Positions 7,822 through 16,026 of a stretch of 64,000 nt of DNA are shown here, piece after piece. The position numbers and the translations under genes were made by a program. The first letter of the stretch is position 1. Every line of letters starts with the position of its first letter. Source of the DNA: an uncultured Collinsella sp. (GTDB taxonomy: Bacteria > Actinomycetota > Coriobacteriia > Coriobacteriales > Coriobacteriaceae); NCBI GenBank assembly GCA_958370785.1, contig CATXKN010000009.1, positions 1-64,000 of the forward strand, written 5' to 3'. A model generated the notes under the pieces. The model made no database searches. It worked only from the letters and a program-made list of their open reading frames with translations, and had not been told where the DNA came from.

Positions 7822-7870
7822 GGGCCCCAGCCATCACAAAGGTGACTGTCCCCTTTGCGGCGGCTGGGGC
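7822..7870. repeat. Palindrome, CACAAAGG-n-CCTTTG family
   Basis: GGGCCCCAGCC..CACAAAGG pairs imperfectly with CCTTTGCGGCGGCTGGGG. It belongs with the copies at 58099-58133, 58967-59001 and 59769-59803, all enclosing a TGTCCC or GGGACA core. Confidence 0.7.
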
Positions 7871-7876
7871 AGGTGG

Positions 7877-7980
7877 GTATCAAAAAGTGTCAGACGGGGT
7901 GGTTGCCGGGCGCCTGCACGCGAAAAGAAGTATCGGCCTGCGCCGTTGCCGTTGAGCGACGCGTTGTTTGCAGGGATACT
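7877..7980 (+). promoter_or_regulatory. Conserved leader/promoter of first GH1 gene
   Basis: Four AGTATC-like boxes lie at 7877 (GTATC), 7886 (AGTGTC), 7929 (AGTATC) and 7975 (GATACT, reverse). The same boxes occur at the same spacings (9, 43, 46 bp) before the second GH1 gene at 31931-32034, together with the block GCGAAAAGAAGTATCGG (7918 onward). GATACT is also a fair -10, with TTGAGC 17 bp upstream. Common regulation of both enzymes is inferred. Confidence 0.65.
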
Positions 7981-8015
7981 GAGCCTATGACAACAGCGTG
8001 CGAAAGGATTGATGC

Positions 8016-9446
8016 ATGGCTTTCCGTAATGACTTCCTGTGGGGCGGCGCGACGGCTGCCAACCAGTGCGAGGGCGCCTACAACGTGGACGGCCGCGGCC
8101 TTGCCAACGTGGACGTGGCTCCGCACGGCCCCGAGCGCTATGCGGTGGTCTCCGGCCAGCGCAAGATGCTCGACTTCGAGGACGGCTATTACTATCCCGC
8201 GCAGACCGGCATCGATTTCTATCACCACTACAAAGAGGACATTGCTCTCTTTGCCGAGATGGGCTTTAAGACCTTCCGTATGAGCCTGGCTTGGACCCGC
8301 ATCTTCCCCAACGGCGACGAGACCGAGCCCAATGAGGCTGGCCTGGCCTTCTACGAGGATGTATTCCGCGAGTGCCAAAAGCAGGGCATCGAGCCGCTCG
8401 TGACCATCACGCACTTCGACTGTCCGATTCACCTCATCAAGGAGTACGGCGGCTGGCGCAACCGCAAGCTCATCGACTTCTACAAGAACCTCGCGACCAC
8501 GATCTTTACCCGCTACAAGGGTCTGGTGAAGTACTGGCTCACCTTTAACGAGATCAATATGATCTTGCACCTGCCGTTTATGGGTGCCGGTCTGGTCTTT
8601 GAGGAGGGCGAGAACAAGGAGGCCGTCGAGTACCTGGCCGCCCACAACGAGCTCGTCGCCAGCGCTTGGGCAACCAAGATCGCTCACGAGATCGACCCCG
8701 AGATCAAGATCGGCTGCATGCTTGCCGCAGGTAGCTACTATCCCTACAGCTGCCGTCCGGGCGATGTGCGCCAGGCGCAGATTGACAACCAGAGCAACTA
8801 TTCCTTCGTCGACGTCCAGAGCCGTGGCTACTACCCGGCCTATGCCGTCAAGAAGCTCGAGCGCCTGGGCATCGATGTGGGCATGACGGACGAGGACCGC
8901 GAGATCCTGGCCGCTAACACCGTCGACTTCATCAGCTTTAGCTATTACAGCACCCGTTGCTCTGCCGGTGCCGATAACCCCGATGTCGAGCGCACCCAGG
9001 GCAATGCCTTCGCCGGCGCCAAGAACCCCTACCTGCAGGAGAGCCAGTGGGGCTGGGCCATCGATCCGCTGGGCTTCCGCATCACCCTTAACGACCTGTA
9101 CGACCGTTATCAGAAGCCGCTGTTTGTGGTCGAGAACGGTCTGGGCGCCAAGGATGTTGTCGAGGAGGATGGTTCCATCAACGACGACTACCGTATCGAC
9201 TACCTGCGCCAGCACATCCAGACCATGCGCGACGCGGTGACCGAGGACGGCGTTGACCTGTTGGGCTACACCACCTGGGGCCCGATTGACCTGGTGTCTG
9301 CCGGCACGGGCGAGATGTCCAAGCGCTACGGCTTTATCTATGTGGACCGCGATGATGCGGGCAACGGCACCCTCAAGCGCTCCAAGAAGAAGAGCTTCGA
9401 CTGGTACAAGAAGGTTATTGCTTCTAATGGTGAGGACCTGTCCTAA
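8016..9446 (+). CDS. GH1 6-phospho-beta-glucosidase
   Basis: A 476-residue cytosolic GH1 TIM-barrel enzyme hydrolysing PTS-imported 6-phospho-beta-glucosides to glucose 6-phosphate and an aglycone or sugar. N-terminal FLWGGATAANQCEGAY is the family signature. Glu179 in LTFNEIN is the acid/base and Glu373 in VVENG the nucleophile. The C-terminal KKKSFDWYKKVI and the loop around SYYSTRCS match the phosphate-binding variants, and length fits. ATG 8016 follows AAAGGA at 8003-8008. It shares its upstream leader with the paralogue at 32069. Phosphate specificity is inferred from family resemblance and the PTS genes. Confidence 0.92.
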   Translation: MAFRNDFLWGGATAANQCEGAYNVDGRGLANVDVAPHGPERYAVVSGQRKMLDFEDGYYYPAQTGIDFYHHYKEDIALFAEMGFKTFRMSLAWTRIFPNGDETEPNEAGLAFYEDVFRECQKQGIEPLVTITHFDCPIHLIKEYGGWRNRKLIDFYKNLATTIFTRYKGLVKYWLTFNEINMILHLPFMGAGLVFEEGENKEAVEYLAAHNELVASAWATKIAHEIDPEIKIGCMLAAGSYYPYSCRPGDVRQAQIDNQSNYSFVDVQSRGYYPAYAVKKLERLGIDVGMTDEDREILAANTVDFISFSYYSTRCSAGADNPDVERTQGNAFAGAKNPYLQESQWGWAIDPLGFRITLNDLYDRYQKPLFVVENGLGAKDVVEEDGSINDDYRIDYLRQHIQTMRDAVTEDGVDLLGYTTWGPIDLVSAGTGEMSKRYGFIYVDRDDAGNGTLKRSKKKSFDWYKKVIASNGEDLS

Positions 9447-9550
9447 GGGCGCTGAGGCGCTCAACCTTGGGGCTCCAACCCTCCTCGCGTACCTAAGTAC
9501 GCTTCGTCGGGCTTGTCGCTCCCAATCTTGAGCACCTCAGGCCCTTAGGG
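9443..9550 (+). terminator. Long imperfect hairpin after GH1 gene
   Basis: CCTAAGGGCgcTGAGGcGCTCAA (from 9442) pairs with TTGAGCaCCTCAggcCCTTAGGg (ending 9550), with CGTACCTAAGTACG (9488-9501) as an inner hairpin. The stop codon of GH1 lies in the left arm. No T-run follows, so termination is uncertain; it may be an RNA-stabilising structure or repeat. Bases 9551-9706 hold no gene. Confidence 0.5.
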
Positions 9551-9706
9551 GGCGGGCCTGACCGCTGTGGATTTCGCGTGCTCATCCTCATAGCCTCCTA
9601 ACCAAGGCGCCCGGCGAGTATGTGTTCGCCGGGCACCTTGCCGTCTGCGGATTTTGGGACATGCGGCCCGCTTTTTCGACCCATCTGTCGGTACACTAAA
9701 AGCACT

Positions 9707-11590
9707 ATGGGTACCCGCGAGCGACATATCGGCCACGCGGCCGCCCGATCCGCTCCCGTGGCGGATCCCAGGGGCGGCAGGCTCTTCGCCATGCCGCGAT
9801 TCCTTGTTGGCATAACACATCAGGTGTACCGCCACCGCGTCTTTGCTATCGCCGGTGTCATCACCGCGCTGTTCCTCATGCTTTTGGCAGTCTTGCCGGC
9901 GCTGTTCGCCTTCGACCCCAAACTTTCTAACGCCGTGCCCGCCTATAGCGAGGTGTCCGAAGAGGTCGTGGATGCGCTCGTCCATTCGAGCTCTCTCCCG
10001 CTGCTTGTCGCCGCAATTATATTTTCGATCTGGGGCGTATCGGTCTATCTGCGCTGTTTGGACTATGTGTTGCGCCGCCGCCTTGTTGCCATCGCCTCCA
10101 TCTGCGCCCTGTGGATGATTGAAGTCATTCTCAAGTACAAGTCGTTCACGCCGTTCTATGCCACCGTGCTGTGGTACCTGTACTATGTGCCCATGACGCT
10201 CATTCCGCTGCTCTACCAGTTGTGTGGTCTGCGCCTTGCGGGCCTGGAGCAACACCGCCTGGGTCGCCGCTACTGCGCTGCGCTGTGGATTGTGGCCATC
10301 CTGCTTATCGGATTTGTGCTCACCAACGATTTTCACCAGCAGGTCTTCCGCTTTGACCGTACGAGTGGCACCTGGAGCAACGATTACACGTACGGCTGGG
10401 GTTATTTCGCCGTCTTAGTGTGGACGGCCTTTAACTTCGTGGCCTTTTTTATCCTGGTGGGCCGGTCCTCGTCCTTTCGCATCCAGCGTTTCTCGGGTAC
10501 GGCGGCGCTCGTACTGCTGGGTGGCGCATTCTTTGCCATCTCGTATGCTCTGCGCGTGCCCTGGGCATGGAGGCTCAACTTTTCGCTCGTCTATTGCGTC
10601 CTGTGCGTGGTGGCGATGGAAATCTGTCTCGATTGCGGTGTCATTCCGTCGTATCACGACATCGCCGGCATTTTCGACACCTTGCCGCTTGACCTCAAAG
10701 TTCTAACGCGCGACCTGCAGGAAGTCTATGCCACGCCAGTGTCAAAGCCAATGCCGGTGGGCGTGCGCGAGGAGTTGCGGGTCCAGGAGCACGGCCGCGC
10801 CCATGCCTTTGCCGTGGCGTCCGATCCCGATGTAATGTACCGTGCCTTCCCACTGCTGGGCGGATCGGCCCTGCTTGCCCAAGACGTGTCGGAGCTCAAC
10901 GAGCTTAACCGTGAACTGGCACATCGTCGCATGGAACTGCAGCGTCAAAACGAGCTGCTCGCCGCCGACTACGACCTTAAGACGCATTTGGCAGATCAAG
11001 AGGCCGAGACCTTGCTGGTCCAAGACGTGGACCAGGCGCTTGCCCGCGCGCTCGAAGGGATGTACGACCTGCTGAGCTCGCTGCCGCCGTTGACCGACGA
11101 AGCGTCTTCGCACGAGCGTTACCGCATGTTGCAGCGCGCCAAGATGCTTGTCGCCTATTGCAAACGCAAGGGGTCGCTCACGTTGGCACAGCACGGGGAG
11201 AGCGGTTTTGATCGCGACCGCATTCAGCTTATTGCCAACGAGCTCGCAAGCGACCTGCGCACCATCGATATCGATTGCGCCTCGATTATCGCCATACGGC
11301 GCCCGTTGCACGCCAGTACGGTAAGCGCGCTGTACGACTGCGTGTATGACTTTGCGTTTTTTGCCTACACCACCGACCATCCGGCGCTTATGTATCACTT
11401 GGGCGACCATGACCGATGCAGTGTCGAGCTGCGCGCCACGCTTTTTTCCAACGATGATGTAGATCTTTCGCAGACGCCCGCTGCGCAAGAGCTCGAAAGC
11501 GCTTTGCAAGGGCGCAACGTGGCATATCGCCTTGAGGGCGGGCCCGGCCAGCTGCGCATGATCGTCTTGATGCCGAGGGCGGGTGAGTGA
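9707..11590 (+). CDS. Multi-TM sensor protein with degenerate kinase-like C-terminus
   Basis: A 627-residue membrane protein, first gene of a three-gene signalling operon. Residues about 45-320 hold roughly eight hydrophobic helices, resembling the 7TM sensor region of actinobacterial histidine kinases. A coiled-coil (LNELNRELAHRRMELQRQNE) connects to a cytosolic part with a helical RYRMLQRAKMLVAYCKRKG segment, similar to the dimerisation region of GHKL kinases, but no phospho-histidine HD motif and no clear N or G boxes of the ATPase are visible. It is probably a co-sensor for the following kinase. ATG 9707 follows a -10-like TACACT (9692) closely, so the transcript may be leaderless; ATG 9791 is an alternative start. 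Confidence 0.65.
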   Translation: MGTRERHIGHAAARSAPVADPRGGRLFAMPRFLVGITHQVYRHRVFAIAGVITALFLMLLAVLPALFAFDPKLSNAVPAYSEVSEEVVDALVHSSSLPLLVAAIIFSIWGVSVYLRCLDYVLRRRLVAIASICALWMIEVILKYKSFTPFYATVLWYLYYVPMTLIPLLYQLCGLRLAGLEQHRLGRRYCAALWIVAILLIGFVLTNDFHQQVFRFDRTSGTWSNDYTYGWGYFAVLVWTAFNFVAFFILVGRSSSFRIQRFSGTAALVLLGGAFFAISYALRVPWAWRLNFSLVYCVLCVVAMEICLDCGVIPSYHDIAGIFDTLPLDLKVLTRDLQEVYATPVSKPMPVGVREELRVQEHGRAHAFAVASDPDVMYRAFPLLGGSALLAQDVSELNELNRELAHRRMELQRQNELLAADYDLKTHLADQEAETLLVQDVDQALARALEGMYDLLSSLPPLTDEASSHERYRMLQRAKMLVAYCKRKGSLTLAQHGESGFDRDRIQLIANELASDLRTIDIDCASIIAIRRPLHASTVSALYDCVYDFAFFAYTTDHPALMYHLGDHDRCSVELRATLFSNDDVDLSQTPAAQELESALQGRNVAYRLEGGPGQLRMIVLMPRAGE

Positions 11591-11592
11591 CG

Positions 11593-13086
11593 ATGCAGAT
11601 TTCGCTCATCCTTCCCCAAATCGTTGCGCTCGATGTTGTCTTTGCCCTGGCTGCGTGTCTGCAGACGATCCACGTCCCGCTCATCGCATCGCGCCGCTCG
11701 TCCTATAACCGTAAGGTGATTTGCGCCTACGAGGCGAGCCTTGTGCTTCACCTGATGATTTCGGCGCTCATCTTATTCGCGTCGTCTGGCTCGTATCTGG
11801 TGGCGCCGCTTGGCGTTTGCGCCAGGGCAATGGGCGGAGCGTTGTGGCTGAATGCCGCGATCCTTGCCTATGGCGTGGTACTTATGGTGCACTATCGTCG
11901 CCCCGTCATGCTGGTCGAGCTGCTGCTTGTTGTCGCCGTTACACCACCGGTGGTTTTTGCCATGGGCTCGGCGTGGACCGTTGTCCTTATCGCAGAGGGA
12001 GCGTTCTTCCTGTTCCGCTCCATCGCGGCGCTCTTGATGGACGTCCGTAACCGCCAAGAGGATATCACCATGTTCTCGACGATCGAGACCATCAACGTGA
12101 TTCCCGTGGGCATCCTGTATCTGGACCCGAGGGGCCGTCCGCTGCTCATGAACCGCTGCATGCGCAAAAACCTGGTGGAACTTCATATGCCCACCGACCT
12201 AGGCGACATGAGCAGCACATGGAACGACCTGCGCAAACTGAGCATGCAAATGCCCGAAAGCAGCAGGAACCGTGTGCGGATTAATCTGGACCGCTTTGGT
12301 GAGGCGCGTGCGGTGGTCGAGGTCTCTCCCGCTGAGATTCGCCTATTTGTGCGCGATCGCGTTATGGTTTCGGGCCGTTCGTTCGAGCGCATTATCGGTC
12401 TTGATGTGACAGAGTACGCGCATGCTCATGACCGCTTGGCGCAAGCCAACCACCTGCTTGAGCTTGCGGGCCAAGAGCTCCAAGCCCAGATCGAAGAAGT
12501 CAAAAAAGTTGCCGACAATGCGGCCTACCTACGTATGCGCGCTCGCGTGCACGACGTGATCGGGCAGCGCCTGTCCATTCTTCATCGCTATTTGGAGGAG
12601 GGGCGTCTGGACGATGAGTCGATCGAGCAGATTGATCCGTTGCTGCGCTCAATCGCTGCCGACCTGCGCAGTGGTGGTGCCAGCGAGCCTGCAGAACAGC
12701 TGGGTGATATCGTCCATGCTTTTGGTTTGGTGAGTGTGCAGATCGATGTTGAGGGTGCGCTGCCTGAGGACGCGCGTGTCGCCACCGCATTTTTGCAGAT
12801 TATCCGTGAGGGCTCGACCAATGCCACCAAGCATGCGCAGGCGCATCGGGTCCACGTGCGTCTGTGGCAGGAGGGGGCGGATGCTGGCGCCGTCGCGCGC
12901 ATGACGATTTCTAACGACGGGTCCCCGGCCCCCGTATCGTATCGCGAGGGAACGGGTATTCCAGGTATGAGGCATGTCGCACAGAATCTGGGTGGTAGCC
13001 TGGAGGTCCACGCCGCCCCGCCCTTTACGCTTGCGGTGTCCATCCCGCTTAACGCCAACGACACGTCCCAAAGGAGAAGCTCATGA
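11593..13086 (+). CDS. Sensor histidine kinase (NarL-partner type)
   Basis: A 497-residue membrane kinase. Residues 1-150 contain about six hydrophobic helices, followed by a PAS-like part (ETINVIPVGILYLDPRGRPLL). The phospho-acceptor is His320 in RVHDVIGQRLSILHRYLEEG, a HisKA_3-type dimerisation segment. The ATPase domain shows the N box REGSTNATKHAQAH and a G box GTGIPGMRHVAQNLGG. The ATG at 11593 has GGGTGAG five bases upstream and sits three bases after the preceding stop; GTG 11587 would overlap it. The gene overlaps the response regulator by 4 bp (ATGA). The stimulus is unknown. Confidence 0.85.
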   Translation: MQISLILPQIVALDVVFALAACLQTIHVPLIASRRSSYNRKVICAYEASLVLHLMISALILFASSGSYLVAPLGVCARAMGGALWLNAAILAYGVVLMVHYRRPVMLVELLLVVAVTPPVVFAMGSAWTVVLIAEGAFFLFRSIAALLMDVRNRQEDITMFSTIETINVIPVGILYLDPRGRPLLMNRCMRKNLVELHMPTDLGDMSSTWNDLRKLSMQMPESSRNRVRINLDRFGEARAVVEVSPAEIRLFVRDRVMVSGRSFERIIGLDVTEYAHAHDRLAQANHLLELAGQELQAQIEEVKKVADNAAYLRMRARVHDVIGQRLSILHRYLEEGRLDDESIEQIDPLLRSIAADLRSGGASEPAEQLGDIVHAFGLVSVQIDVEGALPEDARVATAFLQIIREGSTNATKHAQAHRVHVRLWQEGADAGAVARMTISNDGSPAPVSYREGTGIPGMRHVAQNLGGSLEVHAAPPFTLAVSIPLNANDTSQRRSS

Positions 13087-13703
13087 TCCGCGTGTTAATT
13101 GTCGAAGACCAGGCCATCCTGCGCGAGAGCCTGGCGCGCTCCGTTGGCGACCAGCCCGATATGACCGTTGTTTCCGCCATCGCCGATGCCTCCGAGGCCT
13201 TGGGCGTCGCGCTCAAGGAGCGCCCGGACATGATACTGATGGACGTATGCACCGAGCATGATTCCAACGGCATCGTGGCGGCGGCGCGCATCAAGGAGCA
13301 GCTGCCCGAGTGTCGCATCATTATCATGACCGGCATGCCCGAGATCACCTTTGTCGATCAAGCTCGCGAGGCGGGAGTCGATAGCTTTGTGTACAAGAAC
13401 GTCGGTATCGACGAGCTGTTCGCCGTGATGCGCTCCACGCTGGCGGGCTATTGCACGTTTCCCAAGCCGCCCGAGAGCATTTTTTCGGGCACGGCGGCGC
13501 TCGACGATGTCGAGCTGTCGATTTTGCGCCTTGCCTGCGAGGGCAAGAGCCGCCGCGAGATCGCGGCCGAGCTGTTTATGAGCGAGGGCACCATCAAGCG
13601 CCGCATCTCGGAGATCCTGAGCAAGACCGGCTACGACAACATCATGCGCCTTGCCGTGCATGCGGTGACCGAGGGCAGCATCGTTCCCAACATGGAGCGC
13701 TAG
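13083..13703 (+). CDS. NarL/LuxR-family response regulator
   Basis: A 206-residue two-component response regulator. The receiver domain shows acidic Asp9, phosphorylation site Asp54 in ILMDVCTEH, Thr83 and Lys105 in the usual places. The C-terminal helix-turn-helix (about 145-195) reads LRLACEGKSRREIAAELFMSEGTIKRRISEIL. ATG 13083 overlaps the kinase stop and is preceded by AAAGGAG. It completes the operon that begins at 9707. Targets are not visible in this window. Confidence 0.93.
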   Translation: MIRVLIVEDQAILRESLARSVGDQPDMTVVSAIADASEALGVALKERPDMILMDVCTEHDSNGIVAAARIKEQLPECRIIIMTGMPEITFVDQAREAGVDSFVYKNVGIDELFAVMRSTLAGYCTFPKPPESIFSGTAALDDVELSILRLACEGKSRREIAAELFMSEGTIKRRISEILSKTGYDNIMRLAVHAVTEGSIVPNMER

Positions 13704-13728
13704 CGCTCGTTACGCATCGGCATAAAGC

Positions 13729-13763
13729 GGCGGGGCCGCAGGATTATCTCCTGCGGCCCCGCC
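13729..13763. terminator. Bidirectional hairpin between convergent genes
   Basis: A perfect 15-bp stem (13729-13743 with 13749-13763) with loop TTATC lies between the response regulator and the minus-strand lipoprotein gene. It lacks a long T-run but its site suits a shared terminator. Confidence 0.7.
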
Positions 13764-13813
13764 TGGCAAGTGCGCGGATGTGTCCGCCAATCCGCGGCTG
13801 ATGTTACGTGCCG

Positions 13814-14656
13814 TTACGCGATGGTTGCGGTGTAAGAGGCGACGTCCTCGTAGGAATCGGTCAGATAGGCGTCGATGCCGATGGTCGTGTTGACCAGGTC
13901 GTCAAGGCTGTCAAGCTCGCCGTTCGAGAACGTGAATTCCTCGGTGGCGTTGGTACCGGGCATCAGGTGAGCCGAGAACCAGGGGTCCTTCATAGTGCCG
14001 TTGACATTGGTCTTGCCGGAGGGAGCGTAGAAGGTCAGGTCCTTGTCGCTCTTGTTGGTGATGTTAACGACAAAGCCGATGTCGCCCCAGTCGTCCTTGA
14101 ACTTCTCGGTGATGGTGATGGTGCACAGGTCGTCATCGGCGACGGTGACGGCGGGGGAGATTTCGATGCTCTGGACGTCGTCGTCTTCGACGGCCTCATC
14201 GATCTCCTCTTCCTTCTCGGCGTTCTCGCGATCCTTCTTTACCGTACCGGACAGATCCTTATCGGACTTGGTGAAGATAAACTTGTCGCCGTCCACCTCA
14301 AGGACGAGCTTGTCGTCCTTGAGCTTCAGATCGTGCGATTCATCTTCGGCGGTGACGGTTGCGGTGGTGGCATCCTTGGCCTCCCACTTAAGGTCGACAA
14401 CCTCAAGGAACAGGTCGAGGGTGCCCGTACCGTCCTCATCGAGGATCAGGATGCAGTTGACGCCCCACTCTTCGAGCATATCCATGTACTCATCGGTGAG
14501 CTCTTCGCCATCCAGGGTTCCACCCGAGTACTGCCAGCTGCCGACGAAGTTGGCCTTGGGGTCTTTGCCGCCGCCGCTGCAGCCCGTCAGGGCAAAGGCG
14601 AGCGCCAGGACGCATGTCAGAAATGCGAGTACGGACTTTTTGAACGTTGTCTTCAT
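13814..14656 (-). CDS. Putative lipoprotein with Ig-like C-terminal region
   Basis: A 280-residue secreted lipoprotein of unknown function. Residues 1-26 form a lipoprotein signal peptide ending in LTGC, with Cys26 the lipidation site. The mature part begins with a Lipocalin/DUF5640-like segment (WQYSGGTLDGEELTDEY, ILDEDGTGTL), an acidic linker (EKEEEIDEAVEDDD), and a beta-rich end (VVNITNKSDKDLTFYAPSGK). AAGGAGGA precedes the ATG at 14656; the longer reading frame has no lipobox at its front. It follows the SPFH/zinc-ribbon genes on the same strand with an 80-bp gap and may be the last gene of that operon. Confidence 0.8.
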   Translation of the reverse strand: MKTTFKKSVLAFLTCVLALAFALTGCSGGGKDPKANFVGSWQYSGGTLDGEELTDEYMDMLEEWGVNCILILDEDGTGTLDLFLEVVDLKWEAKDATTATVTAEDESHDLKLKDDKLVLEVDGDKFIFTKSDKDLSGTVKKDRENAEKEEEIDEAVEDDDVQSIEISPAVTVADDDLCTITITEKFKDDWGDIGFVVNITNKSDKDLTFYAPSGKTNVNGTMKDPWFSAHLMPGTNATEEFTFSNGELDSLDDLVNTTIGIDAYLTDSYEDVASYTATIA

Positions 14657-14736
14657 GGTGTCCTCCTTTATCGAACGAAACCCATAGAAGCAAATGCGGG
14701 GGTGGCGGACCCCCCGCCAATTACCAGATAGAGGGG

Positions 14737-15978
14737 TTAGGGCCTGGGCGTTCCGCAGTTGCTGCAGAACTTGCCGCCGTTTTCGCTGCCGCAGTTGGGG
14801 CAGAACCACTTGGCCGGTGCCGGGGCGGGTGCGGGACTGCCACACTCGGGGCAGAACTTGCCGGTGTTGGTGGCACCGCAGCTGCAGGTCCACGTGCCGG
14901 CCGCGGGGGCAGCGGCAGGAGCCGGTGCGGGGGCGGGTGCCGGAGCTGGCTGTGGGGCAGCCTGCTGCTGTGCCTGGCCGGCGGCGAACAGCTGGCTGGC
15001 GTTCATGCCGCCCATGCCGCCCGCCATGCCCATGCCCATAAAGCCGGCCATCGCGCCGTTGGGGTTGGCGGCTGCCGCGCGCATCGCATCGCTCTGGGCG
15101 CTGGCGATGTTGGCGGCTGCCATGGTGGGATCGCGCATGACCGCGGCCTTCTGCAGGTCCTTGATCATCTGCTCGTCTTCTTGCGAGGCGGCGATGGAGT
15201 TGACGCCAAAGCTCACGATCTCGACGCCGCGCAGGTCGCGCCAGTCGGCCGAGAGGACCTCGTTGAGCGCGCGGGCGAGCTCGGTGGTGTGACCGGGGAT
15301 GGCACTGTAGCGGATGCCCATCTCCGAGATCTTGGCAAAGGCGGGCTGCAGGGCGGTGAGCAGCTCGGACTTAAGCTGGCTGTCGATCTTATCGCGCGTG
15401 TAGCTATCGGTCACGTTTCCGCACACGTTGGTGTAGAACAACAGCGGGTTGGTGATGCGGTACGAATACTCGCCGTTGCAGCGTACGGAGATGTCGACGT
15501 CCAGGCCAATGTTGTTGTCGACCACGCGGAAGGGCACGGGCGAGGCGGTGCCGTACTTGTTGCCGATGATCTCCTTGGTGTTGATGAAGTAGACGCGCTG
15601 GTCCTTGCCCGCGTCGCCGCCAAAGGTAAAGCGGCTGCCGATATTGGCAAAGGTTTCCTTGATGGAATCGCCCAGGTTGCCGCTGAAGACGCTCGGCTCG
15701 CTGCCGGTGTCAAAGACAAACTCGCCAGGCTCCAGCGCGACCTCGATGATCTTGCCGTTTTGCACCACGAGCATGCCCTGGCCGTCGTTGACGGCGATGA
15801 CGGAGCCGTTGGAGATGACGTTGTCCTCGCCGCGCGTGTTGGAGCTGCGGCCGCCGGTGCGCTTGCTGCCCTTGCAGGCTAAGACGTCAGCGGGCATCGA
15901 TTCGCAATAGATAAATTCTTTCCACTGGTCGGCCATGACGCCGCCGGCAGCTCCCAATCCAGCTCTCAAGAGTCCCAT
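14737..15978 (-). CDS. SPFH-domain protein with C-terminal zinc ribbons (YdjI-like)
   Basis: A 413-residue protein of the 'virion core protein'-type SPFH family, as Bacillus subtilis YdjI. The SPFH core spans about 60-290 (QGMLVVQNGKIIEVALEPGE, then RDLRGVEIVSFGVNSI). A Gly/Met-rich and Pro/Ala-rich linker (residues 310-360) leads to two zinc ribbons: CSCGATNTGKFCPECG and CPNCGSENGGKFCSNCG. It is likely a peripheral membrane scaffold. It lies downstream of the zinc-ribbon membrane protein and the DUF4428 gene. In Bacillus the YdjG/YdjH/YdjI set recruits a PspA-type protein to stressed membrane; a similar role here is inference. Confidence 0.82.
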   Translation of the reverse strand: MGLLRAGLGAAGGVMADQWKEFIYCESMPADVLACKGSKRTGGRSSNTRGEDNVISNGSVIAVNDGQGMLVVQNGKIIEVALEPGEFVFDTGSEPSVFSGNLGDSIKETFANIGSRFTFGGDAGKDQRVYFINTKEIIGNKYGTASPVPFRVVDNNIGLDVDISVRCNGEYSYRITNPLLFYTNVCGNVTDSYTRDKIDSQLKSELLTALQPAFAKISEMGIRYSAIPGHTTELARALNEVLSADWRDLRGVEIVSFGVNSIAASQEDEQMIKDLQKAAVMRDPTMAAANIASAQSDAMRAAAANPNGAMAGFMGMGMAGGMGGMNASQLFAAGQAQQQAAPQPAPAPAPAPAPAAAPAAGTWTCSCGATNTGKFCPECGSPAPAPAPAKWFCPNCGSENGGKFCSNCGTPRP

Positions 15979-16026
15979 GGTGATCTTCCTTTCTCGTCAA
16001 AGGCCGGGTGGTATTGGTCAGAATGG

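Noticed and set aside
9620..9706. N-terminal extension of the sensor protein at 9707
   Set aside because: The extension has Cys/Pro-rich sequence, no ribosome site, and overlaps a likely -10 box just before ATG 9707.
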